This document shows positions 41,752 to 49,751 of a DNA stretch of 64,000 bases, in pieces. Under the pieces are notes generated by a model, which was given only the letters and a program-made list of their open reading frames with translations, did no database searches and was not told where the DNA came from. Origin of the DNA: Streptomyces sp. 35G-GA-8. Its GTDB lineage: Bacteria > Actinomycetota > Actinomycetes > Streptomycetales > Streptomycetaceae. The stretch is from assembly GCF_023534745.1 (NCBI RefSeq), contig NZ_JAMHJQ010000005.1, forward strand, positions 124,001 to 188,000, in the 5' to 3' direction. How positions within the stretch are numbered: the first letter of the stretch is position 1; each line of letters starts with the position of its first letter. The position numbers and the translations under genes are program-made.

Positions 41752-44562
41752 GTGGACGACGAGTACGCGGGGAATACCGGTGCGGCCGCGCGAGCGGAGC
41801 CGGACACGGGGACGCGGATCGTCGGCCGGGACGCGGAGCTGACTCGTCTCTTCCGTGCGGTGGACCCGGCGTCGGCCGACCGGCTTCTGGTGCTCGTGGG
41901 TGAGGTGGGTACGGGGAAGAGCGCGCTGCTGGACTCCGCGGCGCTCCGGGCCGGAGCGGGAGGCGCACGCGTACTGCGCGCCGACGGGAGCGAGTCGGAG
42001 TCGAACCTCGCGTTCTCCGCGCTGCATCAACTGCTGCGGCCGGTGCGGGCCGAGCGGGACGGGCTGCCCGAGCGGCAGCGTACGGCGCTGCGCGACGCCT
42101 TCGGCGAGGGGTCGGCCACGACGGCACCCGACCCGATGCTCATCGGGGTCGCCGTCCTGAGCCTGCTCTCCGCACTGGGCGACCGGGCCCCCGTGCTCGT
42201 GGTGGTGGACGACGCGCAGTGGTGTGACCGCGCCTCCCTCGACGCGCTGTCCTTCGCCGCCAGACGACTGCGGGATGAACGGGTCACGGTGCTGATCGGA
42301 GCGCGCGCCGGCGATCATCTCCCCGGATTCGACCGGCACGTACCGACGCTCGCCCTCGGACCGCTCGACAGCGCCGCGGCCAACCGGCTGCTGGACCGCC
42401 GGCCGGGGAGCCCCACCGGCCGGATCAGGACCCGGATCCTGGACCAGGCCGGCGGCAACCCGCTGGCACTGGCCGAGCTGACGCGGTCGGCCGCCGCACA
42501 CGGCACGGCGGTGCGGCCGTCGGACGCGGGTCCGCTCCCGCTCACCGAGCACCTGGAGCGGATCTTCGCCGCCCGCCTGAGCGGTCTCCCCGCCGCCACC
42601 ACACGGGCGCTGCTGCTCCTGGCCGCCATGGACAGCGTCGACTCCGCGATCGCCGTCTCCGCCGGGCTGCCGCCCGCCGAGGACGACGCATGGCCCCCGG
42701 CCGAGCGGGCCGGGCTGGTCCGGCGCACCGGTCGGGACGTACGCTTCCGCCACCCGCTGGTCCGGTCCGCCGTCTATCACGCCGAGTCCGGTGACGCGCG
42801 GCGCGAGGCTCACCTCGTACTCGCCGAGCTGCTGCGGGACGAACCCGACCGGCGTGCCTGGCATCTCGCCGCCGCCTCCCCCGGCCCGGACGCGGCCGTA
42901 TCGGCGGAGCTGGAGCGGACCGCGGACCGGGCCCGCCGTCGCGGCGGCTACGCGGCGGCGGCCAAGGCCCTGCAACGCGCCGCCGAACTGGCACCCCGAC
43001 GTGAGGACAGCGCCCGGCTGCTGGTCGAAGCCGCCGCGGCGGCCGTGTTCACCGGCGACCTCGCCTGGGTGGAGGAGCTGGCCGCCGCGGCACACGCGCG
43101 CACCGACGACGCGTCGCTGCTGGCCTCGGCGGCGGTGCAGGCCGGACGGCTGGCGGCGCTGACCGTGCGCCACTCCGTGGTCTTCTCCCGACTGGCCGAC
43201 GCCGCAGAACGGTTGGCGCCCACGCGGCCCGCCGCCGCTCTGGACCTGCTGGCCACCGCCGCCGTGGTCCGCTACTACTCCGGAGAGGACACGGGGCGCG
43301 GGCGCATCCAGGCTCTCCTGCGGCGCCTTCCCGAGAACGCCGCACACGCCTGGTCGCGCGCCTGGGTGAGAGCCGTCACGGATCCCTTCGACGACCGAGC
43401 CGAACTCGTCTCCCTGCTCCCCGGGTTGGCGGCCGAGGCGGAGCGCCGTCCCGGCCGGCTCACCAGCCTCGCGATCATGGCGTGGCTCCTGGACGAGACG
43501 CCGAGGGCCGTCCGCGCCGCCGAGGCGGCCTTCGACCGCTGGGAGTCGCGCGGACCGCTGCCGGAGGGTCTGGGCGGGGCGGTCGCCTGGGCCTATGTGG
43601 AGCGAGGAAAGTGGGGACAGGCCCGCGAGGTCTGCGCCCGCACCACCGCGGTCGGTTCGACAAGCGGCCTCGACCATGCCGTGGCGTGTGCGGCCTCCGC
43701 GGACGCCACCGTACTGGCCTTCCAGGGCGACGTGTCGGCGGCCCGGTCGCGAGCCGCCGACGCGTTCGCCCTGATCGATCCGCTGGAGAGCCGTTCGGTG
43801 TCCGTCCGCGCCCGTCGCGCGCTCGGCGCCGCGGCGATCGCGGCAGGCGACCACGAGACCGCGTACGACCAACTGCGCATGGTCTTCACGGCGGATGGCG
43901 CACCCGTGCACTACCACGCGTCCTACCCGGCCCTCGCCGATCTGGCCGCCGCCGCGGTGCGCGCCGGCCACCGCGAGGAGGCGGCGGCGATCGTCGAGCG
44001 TTCCGCACAGGCGCTCGGGGACAACGCCTCCCCTCGTCTGCGCGCGCTGATCAACCGCGCGCGTGGGCTGCTCGCGGACCCCCAGGACGCCGAGCCGCAC
44101 TTCCGCGCGGCCCTGGCGGACCCGGTTCTGGAGCGCTGGCCCTTCGAACGCGCCCAGACCCTGCTGGACCTCGCCGAGTGGCTGCGGCGCCGGCGGCGCG
44201 TCACGGAGGCGCGAGCGCCGCTGACGGAGGCCCTGGAAACCTTCCGTCGCCTGGGGGCGCGCCCCTGGATGGAGCGCGCGCGGGCCGAATCGCGTGCCGC
44301 GGGCCTCGACATCACGGACTCGGTCCCCGGGGCGCTGGCCGAACTCTCGCCGCAGCAGCGGCAGATCATCGGGCTCGCCGCCCGTGGGCTGACCAACCGC
44401 GAGATCGGTGAGAGGCTGTTCCTCTCCCCGCGCACGGTCGGCTCGCACCTCTACCGCAGCTTCCCCAAACTGGGTATCACCGCCCGCTCCCAGCTGCGTG
44501 ACCTCGTCGAGGGCCCTCCCCGGATCGCGGGCCCTCTCCCGACGGCCGGATGCCTGGAATGA
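41752..44562 (+). CDS. Large ATP-binding LuxR-family (LAL) regulator
   Basis: 936 residues. The N-terminal STAND-type ATPase has Walker A LVGEVGTGKSALLDSAAL (G50-S57) and Walker B PVLVVVDDAQWCDRASLD. A long TPR-like helical middle follows. The C-terminal LuxR HTH is LSPQQRQIIGLAARGLTNREIGERLFLSPRTVGSHLYR. LAL proteins activate catabolic or antibiotic genes on binding inducer and ATP. It starts at GTG 41752 with GGAG 6 bases upstream. The 181-bp divergent gap to the metallo-hydrolase/esterase operon makes that operon its likely target. Confidence 0.92.
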   Translation: MDDEYAGNTGAAARAEPDTGTRIVGRDAELTRLFRAVDPASADRLLVLVGEVGTGKSALLDSAALRAGAGGARVLRADGSESESNLAFSALHQLLRPVRAERDGLPERQRTALRDAFGEGSATTAPDPMLIGVAVLSLLSALGDRAPVLVVVDDAQWCDRASLDALSFAARRLRDERVTVLIGARAGDHLPGFDRHVPTLALGPLDSAAANRLLDRRPGSPTGRIRTRILDQAGGNPLALAELTRSAAAHGTAVRPSDAGPLPLTEHLERIFAARLSGLPAATTRALLLLAAMDSVDSAIAVSAGLPPAEDDAWPPAERAGLVRRTGRDVRFRHPLVRSAVYHAESGDARREAHLVLAELLRDEPDRRAWHLAAASPGPDAAVSAELERTADRARRRGGYAAAAKALQRAAELAPRREDSARLLVEAAAAAVFTGDLAWVEELAAAAHARTDDASLLASAAVQAGRLAALTVRHSVVFSRLADAAERLAPTRPAAALDLLATAAVVRYYSGEDTGRGRIQALLRRLPENAAHAWSRAWVRAVTDPFDDRAELVSLLPGLAAEAERRPGRLTSLAIMAWLLDETPRAVRAAEAAFDRWESRGPLPEGLGGAVAWAYVERGKWGQAREVCARTTAVGSTSGLDHAVACAASADATVLAFQGDVSAARSRAADAFALIDPLESRSVSVRARRALGAAAIAAGDHETAYDQLRMVFTADGAPVHYHASYPALADLAAAAVRAGHREEAAAIVERSAQALGDNASPRLRALINRARGLLADPQDAEPHFRAALADPVLERWPFERAQTLLDLAEWLRRRRRVTEARAPLTEALETFRRLGARPWMERARAESRAAGLDITDSVPGALAELSPQQRQIIGLAARGLTNREIGERLFLSPRTVGSHLYRSFPKLGITARSQLRDLVEGPPRIAGPLPTAGCLE

Positions 44563-44600
44563 CGGCTTCCCCGGGTCGGTGACTTCCGCTGCCTCCGGCG

Positions 44601-45482
44601 TCAGTCATCGATACCGGAGCGCTCCGCGCCCGCGACGATATGGCGTTGCAGCACGAGGAAGACCACCAGGAGGGGCAGGATCGACACGGCGGCGGCGATG
44701 AAGAGCTCGTGGAGGTTGACGGTCTGGGCCGTGGTGAACGTGGCGAGTGCGACCTGGACGGTCCAGGCGTCGCGGTCCTGGCCGATCACCAGCGGCCACA
44801 GAAAGGAGTTCCAGGAGCCGATGAAGACGATCGCGCCGACGGCGGCGAAGACCGGCCGTGTGTTGGGCACGACGATCCGCCAGAACGTACGCCAGTGGCC
44901 GAGCCCGTCCACCCTGGCGGCGTCCTCCAGCTCACGGGGGAAGCCGAGGAAGTACTGGCGGAAGAGGAAGACCGCCAAGGCGCTGAAGAGAGTCGGGATG
45001 ATCAGTCCCCGCAGGGTGGAGATCCAGCCGAGCGCGGAGACCAGGACGAAGCTCGGGACGAAGGTGACGGCCGACGGGACCATGAGGGTGACCAGGAACG
45101 CGTAGAAGACGTGGTTCGCGTAGGGGTATTCGATACGGGCCAGGCCGTACCCGGCGAGCGAGGCGAGCACCAGCGTGCCGACGGTGGTGAGAACGGCGAT
45201 CACGGCCGAGTTCCACAGGGCGCGCGACATGGGCACACTGCTGTCGTCGAACAGCTCCCGGAGGTTCCCCCAGTGCAGGCTGTCCGGGAAGAACGTCCAC
45301 TCGGGCCCGGTGATGTCCGCCTCGGTGGCCAGTCCATTGCGCAGCAGCAGGTAGAACGGGACGAGGAAGAGCCCGGCGAGCGCGATGAGCGGGATGAGCC
45401 GCAGTCCGCGGGCGAACCGCCGGCGGGCGAGGGCCCGGCTCGTCGAGTACGCCGCCGGTCGGCTCGTGGGGTGTCGTCGCAC
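44601..45482 (-). CDS. Carbohydrate ABC transporter permease (MalG-like)
   Basis: 293 residues with six hydrophobic segments and the EAA loop FPRELEDAARVDGLGHWRTFWRIVVPNTRP. It begins at GTG 45480-45482, 3 bp behind the MalF-like gene. It forms the membrane channel with that permease. The pattern VQLALATFTTAQTV-like near the C-terminus is typical of the family. It is last in a three-gene operon that has no ATPase gene; in streptomycetes a shared ATPase (MsiK) usually energises such importers. Confidence 0.92.
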   Translation of the reverse strand: MRRHPTSRPAAYSTSRALARRRFARGLRLIPLIALAGLFLVPFYLLLRNGLATEADITGPEWTFFPDSLHWGNLRELFDDSSVPMSRALWNSAVIAVLTTVGTLVLASLAGYGLARIEYPYANHVFYAFLVTLMVPSAVTFVPSFVLVSALGWISTLRGLIIPTLFSALAVFLFRQYFLGFPRELEDAARVDGLGHWRTFWRIVVPNTRPVFAAVGAIVFIGSWNSFLWPLVIGQDRDAWTVQVALATFTTAQTVNLHELFIAAAVSILPLLVVFLVLQRHIVAGAERSGIDD

Positions 45483-45485
45483 GGG

Positions 45486-46436
45486 TCAGTCCTCCCGGCG
45501 TCCGAGGCCGGACCAGCGCGCCTGCGTCACCGTCACGGCGGCGATGATCAGTGCCAGGATCACGGCGCCCGCGCTGCCGAGTCCCAGGTTCTGCCCTTGG
45601 CCCAGCGCGGCGTAGTACAGGTAGACCAGGGGCGGTCTGGCGTACGGCGGGTAACCGCTCGCCGTGGACAGCAGGTTGTAGAACTCGTCGAAGGCCTGGA
45701 AGGCGTTGACCACCAGGAGCAGGACGACGGCGACGGAGGTCGCGCGCAGTTGCGGGAACGTGATGTGCCGGAAGACCTGCCAGCCGGGGCGGGCGCCGTC
45801 GACCGCGGCGGCCTCGTAGAGCGTGGGTGGGATGCGCTGGAGCCCGGCCAGCAGGATCACCATGGAGAAGCCGGACTGGAGCCACAGTCGGGCGGTCACG
45901 ATGACCAGCCAGTACCAGGGCGGTCGGGTGGTCGAGAGCCAGGCGATGCCGGAGCCGTCGAACCAGCCGAGCACCGTGTTCGCCAGCCCGTACCGCACCC
46001 CGTTGAAGATCGAGAGTTTCCAGATGATCGCGGCGGCGACGTAGGAGCATGCGGTCGGCAGGAAGAAGACGGACCGGAAGAACGCCTGGGCGAAGCGCAG
46101 CCGGTGCACCATCAGCGCGAGCGCGAGGGAGAGGGCGTACGTCGCCGGGACGATGAAGAGGGAGAAGACGGCGAAGGTGGTGAGGCTGGAGATGAAGGAG
46201 GGGTCACCGAGGATCTCGGTGTAGTTGTCCAAGCCCACGAACTCGGTCGGCGTCACCGTGTTGTGGGCGTCGAAGAAGCTCAGCCACACGCTCCATACCA
46301 GGGGTACGTAGGTGAAGAAGGCGAGCCCGGCGGCGAAGGGGCCGACGAAGACCCAGAACCATACCCAGCGGTTCTGGGGTCCGCGCAGCCGCCGCCCAAG
46401 TGACGTGCCGCTGCGGTGAGTTGCCGGGGCGACTAT
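45486..46436 (-). CDS. Carbohydrate ABC transporter permease (MalF-like), start codon unclear
   Basis: About 316 residues. The membrane domain begins PQNRWVWFWVFVGPFAAGLAF and carries the EAA loop IPPTLYEAAAVDGARPGWQVFRHITFPQL. No ATG, GTG or TTG lies in frame anywhere near the expected N-terminus. The best candidate is ATA at 46434-46436, which overlaps the TAG stop of the binding-protein gene as ATAG, mimicking the usual ATGA coupling. A rare ATA start, a CTG start further in, or a sequence error are the alternatives. The coordinates use the ATA. Confidence 0.75.
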   Translation of the reverse strand: MVAPATHRSGTSLGRRLRGPQNRWVWFWVFVGPFAAGLAFFTYVPLVWSVWLSFFDAHNTVTPTEFVGLDNYTEILGDPSFISSLTTFAVFSLFIVPATYALSLALALMVHRLRFAQAFFRSVFFLPTACSYVAAAIIWKLSIFNGVRYGLANTVLGWFDGSGIAWLSTTRPPWYWLVIVTARLWLQSGFSMVILLAGLQRIPPTLYEAAAVDGARPGWQVFRHITFPQLRATSVAVVLLLVVNAFQAFDEFYNLLSTASGYPPYARPPLVYLYYAALGQGQNLGLGSAGAVILALIIAAVTVTQARWSGLGRRED

Positions 46437-47698
46437 GACCGTACCCGCTTCAACTCGGCCCTGGTCGTGGCGATGACCGGTCTGAGCTGTGCGGCCGGGT
46501 CGGCGCCGTCGACGATGATCCGGCTCAGCGCGTCCTGGAAGGCGGTCAGGCTCCGGTCGGTCCACAGCAGAGGCTCCGCGTATCCGTAGTCGGTCGTGAA
46601 CCGAACGGCGTCGGCCGCGGGGCCCTCGGCGAGTGCGGCCGCCTTCTTCGCCAGCGAGAGCCGGGCGGGGATGTGGAAGCCGTAGGAGAGCGCGAAGTCC
46701 TGCTGATAGTCGGTGCGTTCGACCCACAGCCACTTCACGTAGTCCTTCGCCGCGTCGATATGGCGGCTGTGCGCGTGGACGGCCGCGCCATAGGCGCCGA
46801 CCGGGACCGACGGCCTGCCCTGGGGGCCGTCCTCGGGGAAGGGCAGGACGCCGAAGTCGTCGCCGAGCGCCTGCTGGATCCGCGGCAGGGCCCACAGTCC
46901 CGTCCACTGCATGGCGGTCAGCCCCTGGACGAACGCGGACGGGTCGGACCAGTCGGTGGGAGCGCCGAGCAGGAGGGAGCCGTCGGCGTGGAACCGGTGC
47001 AGTTTGCCCAGGGTCCGGGCGGCCAGCGGGTCGTCGAAGCCGACTTCTCCGTCGGAGGTGACCGGTTCCAGGCCGGCGGCGCGCAGCGGGGTGGCACCGA
47101 GGACACCGGCGCCGCCGTCGTTGCCGAGGAAGAGGCCCTTGACGTGCTTCGTCGTCAACGCCTTCGCGGCGTCGATCAGTTCGTCAAGGGTGCGAGGCGG
47201 CCGGACACCGGCCTTGTCCAGCAGGCTCTTGCGGTAGTGGAGCGCCTGCGTGTCGATGACCTGCGGGATGCCGTAGACCTTGCCCTGATACGTCTTGGGG
47301 GCGAGCACCGCGGGATGGAAGTCGTCCCGGACGCCCGTCAGCAGACCGGTCAGATCGGCGACCTGTCCTCCCCGGATCTGATCGAGGGTCGGCCGGCCCT
47401 CGAAGACGTCCGGCGCGCTCTTGGTCAGCAGTGCCGCGGCCGTCTGCTGGTCGTAATTCCCGGGCCGCCACTGGACGTTGACCCGCGCCCTCCGGTACGC
47501 GGACGCGTAGCGCCGCACCGCCTGTTCGGTGCCGGCCTCGCCGTATTGGTGATACCAGTGATCGAGCGCCGGACCACCGCCCGCTCCCCCGCCCCGGCCG
47601 GTGTTGGAGCCGCAGGCGGCGGTCAGCGCCAGGGCACCGGAGACGGACAGCAACCGCCGGCGGCTGACATGGGTGGTGGAGGATCTTGACTGGCGCAT
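46433..47698 (-). CDS. Extracellular sugar-binding lipoprotein
   Basis: 421 residues. A twin-arginine-like signal (SRRRLLSVSG) leads to the lipobox LTAAC with Cys29, suggesting Tat export of a lipoprotein. The mature part is an extracellular solute-binding family 1 protein: PDVFEGRPTLDQIRGGQVADLTGL, YQGKVYGIPQVIDTQALHYRKSLLDKAG and the C-terminal GYAEPLLWTDRSLTAFQDALSRIIVDG. It supplies sugar to the two permeases encoded downstream. No regulator gene adjoins it. The substrate is unknown. Confidence 0.9.
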   Translation of the reverse strand: MRQSRSSTTHVSRRRLLSVSGALALTAACGSNTGRGGGAGGGPALDHWYHQYGEAGTEQAVRRYASAYRRARVNVQWRPGNYDQQTAAALLTKSAPDVFEGRPTLDQIRGGQVADLTGLLTGVRDDFHPAVLAPKTYQGKVYGIPQVIDTQALHYRKSLLDKAGVRPPRTLDELIDAAKALTTKHVKGLFLGNDGGAGVLGATPLRAAGLEPVTSDGEVGFDDPLAARTLGKLHRFHADGSLLLGAPTDWSDPSAFVQGLTAMQWTGLWALPRIQQALGDDFGVLPFPEDGPQGRPSVPVGAYGAAVHAHSRHIDAAKDYVKWLWVERTDYQQDFALSYGFHIPARLSLAKKAAALAEGPAADAVRFTTDYGYAEPLLWTDRSLTAFQDALSRIIVDGADPAAQLRPVIATTRAELKRVRS

Positions 47699-47831
47699 GG
47701 TTCATCAGTGTGTGGCGCCGATGTCCGAGAACGGTATCGCTCGCGCGTGAAACCACCCGGATGAGTCCGGGGACACCGCGGTGCCGACGGCTGCCGCCTG
47801 GAAGGCGAGGGCGTCCGCCCGGCACACGGTC

Positions 47832-48821
47832 TCAGGTCGCGGCGTCGGCGTAGCGGCGGGCCAGACGCGCGAAGGCGTCCTTGAGCTCGGCGGGGCCGAC
47901 GACCTCGATGTCGGCGTCGAACCTGCCGATGGTGGCGGCCAGGCCGGCCCATGACCATGAGCCCAGCACGAGCCGGCAGCGGTCCTGGCCGAGTTCCTCG
48001 ACGACGCCGTCGGCGGTGTAGGGAGCCACGGCCGCGGCAGGCAGGGCGAGGATCACCTCGCCGCGGCAGGGCCAGTGGCCCGAGCCGTCTGAGCCCCGGA
48101 ATCTGGCGGTCACGAAGGCCGCCACGCTGCCTCCGGGCAGTTCACGCGGGGTGAAGCGGGGCCCCGTGGGGGTACGCGGGGTGATCCGGTCCACGCGGAA
48201 GGTGCGCCAGTCCTCGCGGTCGAGGTCCCACGCGACGAGGTACCAGCGCCCTCCCCAGGTGACGAGGTGATGGGGTTGCACCCGGCGCGTCGCGGGTTCG
48301 CGGCGGTCGTCCTCGGTGGTTCCCGGAGGGGCCGCGGGGGTGTAGTCGAAGCGCAGCACCTCGCGGGCGTGGACGGCGGCGCTGAGCGTCATCAGCACAC
48401 CGCTGTCGACCTGCGGGGTGTCCCGGCCCGCGGGCCGCTCGACGGCGGTGACCCGGAGGGTGTCGATGCGATGGCGCAGCCGGGCGGGCATGACCTGCCG
48501 GACGGTGTTCAGCGCGCGTACCGCGGCCTCCTCGATGCCGGCACCGGCGGTCGTGGCGATCTGGAGTGCGACGGCGAGGGCGACGGCCTGCTCGTCGTCG
48601 AACAGCAACGGGGGCAGCTCCGTGCCGGCGTCGAGCCGGTAGCCACCGTCGGGCCCCTTGAACGCCACGATGGGATAGCCGAGTTCGCGCAGGCGGTCGA
48701 CATCGCGGCGTACGGTGCGGGGGCTGATCTCCAGCCGCTCGGCCAGCAGCGCCCCGGGCCAGTCCCGGCGCGCCTGGAGCAGCGAGAGCAGGGCGAGCAG
48801 TCGCGCTGAGGTTTTCGGCAT
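47832..48821 (-). CDS. YafY-type HTH/WYL-domain regulator
   Basis: 329 residues. The N-terminal HTH is LLALLSLLQARRDWPGALLAERLEISPRTVRRDVDRLRELGYPI. The WYL domain follows, with ARRVQPHHLVTWGGRWYLVAWDLDREDWRTFRVDRI (within ~195-235). A WCX domain closes the C-terminus. The ATG at 48819-48821 gives the family start MPKTSARLLALL; the open frame further upstream overlaps the operator region and is not coding. It is divergent from a DinB-family gene, with two inverted repeats in the gap. This divergent pairing is common in actinobacteria. Confidence 0.9.
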   Translation of the reverse strand: MPKTSARLLALLSLLQARRDWPGALLAERLEISPRTVRRDVDRLRELGYPIVAFKGPDGGYRLDAGTELPPLLFDDEQAVALAVALQIATTAGAGIEEAAVRALNTVRQVMPARLRHRIDTLRVTAVERPAGRDTPQVDSGVLMTLSAAVHAREVLRFDYTPAAPPGTTEDDRREPATRRVQPHHLVTWGGRWYLVAWDLDREDWRTFRVDRITPRTPTGPRFTPRELPGGSVAAFVTARFRGSDGSGHWPCRGEVILALPAAAVAPYTADGVVEELGQDRCRLVLGSWSWAGLAATIGRFDADIEVVGPAELKDAFARLARRYADAAT

Positions 48822-48842
48822 GACTCCATATTGCCCCGAGAG

Positions 48843-48861
48843 GCGGACACATCCTGTCCGC
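48843..48861. promoter_or_regulatory. Inverted repeat 1 in the WYL/DinB gap
   Basis: GCGGACA-CATCC-TGTCCGC is a 7-bp inverted repeat with a 5-base spacer, 21 bp before the WYL regulator start. It is a likely autoregulatory site. Confidence 0.5.
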
Positions 48862-48874
48862 TTCTCCTGCGACT

Positions 48875-48894
48875 GTTGTCTCGTGCGAGACAAC
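48875..48894. promoter_or_regulatory. Inverted repeat 2 in the WYL/DinB gap
   Basis: GTTGTCTCGTGCGAGACAAC is a perfect 9-bp inverted repeat around TG. It lies 39 bp before the DinB-family start and 53 bp from the regulator start, so it probably controls the DinB gene. Confidence 0.6.
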
Positions 48895-48933
48895 GAGAAC
48901 AGCACCGAGAACCACCGGAAGGACCTGATCATC

Positions 48934-49512
48934 GTGACCCCCACGACCACACCCGGCTCCCTCGTCGACGCCGAGCGGACCGACCTGCTCGCCGCCCTCG
49001 CGACCGCGCGATCCGCCCTGATCAACACGGTGCGCGGGCTCAGCGACGAACAGGCCGGCGAGCGCCCCACGGTCAGCGAGCTGTGCCTGGGCGGGCTGAT
49101 CAAGCATGTCGCGTCCATGGAGGAGGGCTGGGCGCGCTTCGCGGTCGAGGGCCCGTCGGCGATGCGCTACGACCTGCCCGACGGTGTCAGTTGGGGCGAT
49201 ATCGCGGCCGGCACCGCACGCGAGTTCCCGCAGTGGGCGATCGACCACCGGAACGACTTCCGGATGCTGCCCGGCGAGACGCTGGCCGGGATCATCGCGC
49301 GGTACGAGGAGGTCGCCGCCCGGACCGAGGAGATCGCCACCACCGTGCCCGACCTGTCAACGACGCACCCGCTGGCCGAGGCGCCCTGGAACGAGCCGGG
49401 AGCCGTGCTCAGTGTGCGCGGGGTGCTGATGCACCTCATCGCCGAGACCGCCCAGCACGCCGGGCACGCGGACATCCTGCGCGAGACGCTCGACGGCCGG
49501 AAGTCGACCTGA
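48934..49512 (+). CDS. DinB-family (DfsB/TIGR-type) metal-binding protein
   Basis: 192 residues forming the DinB four-helix bundle. Putative metal ligands are His in GGLIKHVASMEEGW and in HLIAETAQHAGHADILRE. Members include mycothiol/bacillithiol S-transferases and maleylpyruvate isomerase relatives, so a thiol-transfer detoxification role is possible. It starts at GTG 48934 behind GGAAGGA. It is divergent from the WYL regulator. The open frame continues upstream but crosses the operators. Confidence 0.87.
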   Translation: MTPTTTPGSLVDAERTDLLAALATARSALINTVRGLSDEQAGERPTVSELCLGGLIKHVASMEEGWARFAVEGPSAMRYDLPDGVSWGDIAAGTAREFPQWAIDHRNDFRMLPGETLAGIIARYEEVAARTEEIATTVPDLSTTHPLAEAPWNEPGAVLSVRGVLMHLIAETAQHAGHADILRETLDGRKST

Positions 49513-49601
49513 CCCGCGACGGATTCCGGCCGGGACCGGGCGGCGGCCATCCGCCCGCCGTCCGGTCCCGGCCTCAAGGTGTGGACGAAACAGGTACGAA
49601 C

Positions 49602-49751
49602 ATGTACGAACGCGAAGGGAACGGCGTCACCGTGAGAATGCGCGAACCGGGGCGGACCGGTATTCAGGTCGCCCCCTCCCGTCTGGTCGGCCCGATGGTC
49701 GGACAGGCCGGTAATACCGGCCGGCAGCGCGCCGCGGACGTGGTCCGATGA
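49602..49751 (+). pseudogene. Aldo/keto reductase N-terminal remnant
   Basis: A 49-codon open frame. Its part GRTGIQVAPSRLVGPMVG, followed by QAGNT, resembles the first strand and loop of aldo/keto reductases (consensus LGRTGIQVSPYCLGAMMFG...GNTD). The similarity then fades and a TGA comes at 49749-49751, overlapping the ATG of the AlkZ-like gene. It seems to be the stub of a lost reductase gene, now perhaps serving as a leader that couples translation to the next gene. Confidence 0.55.

Noticed and set aside
41368-44448. A 1026-codon minus-strand open frame
   Set aside because: It is antisense to the LAL regulator and runs into the metallo-hydrolase gene; no domain is recognisable.
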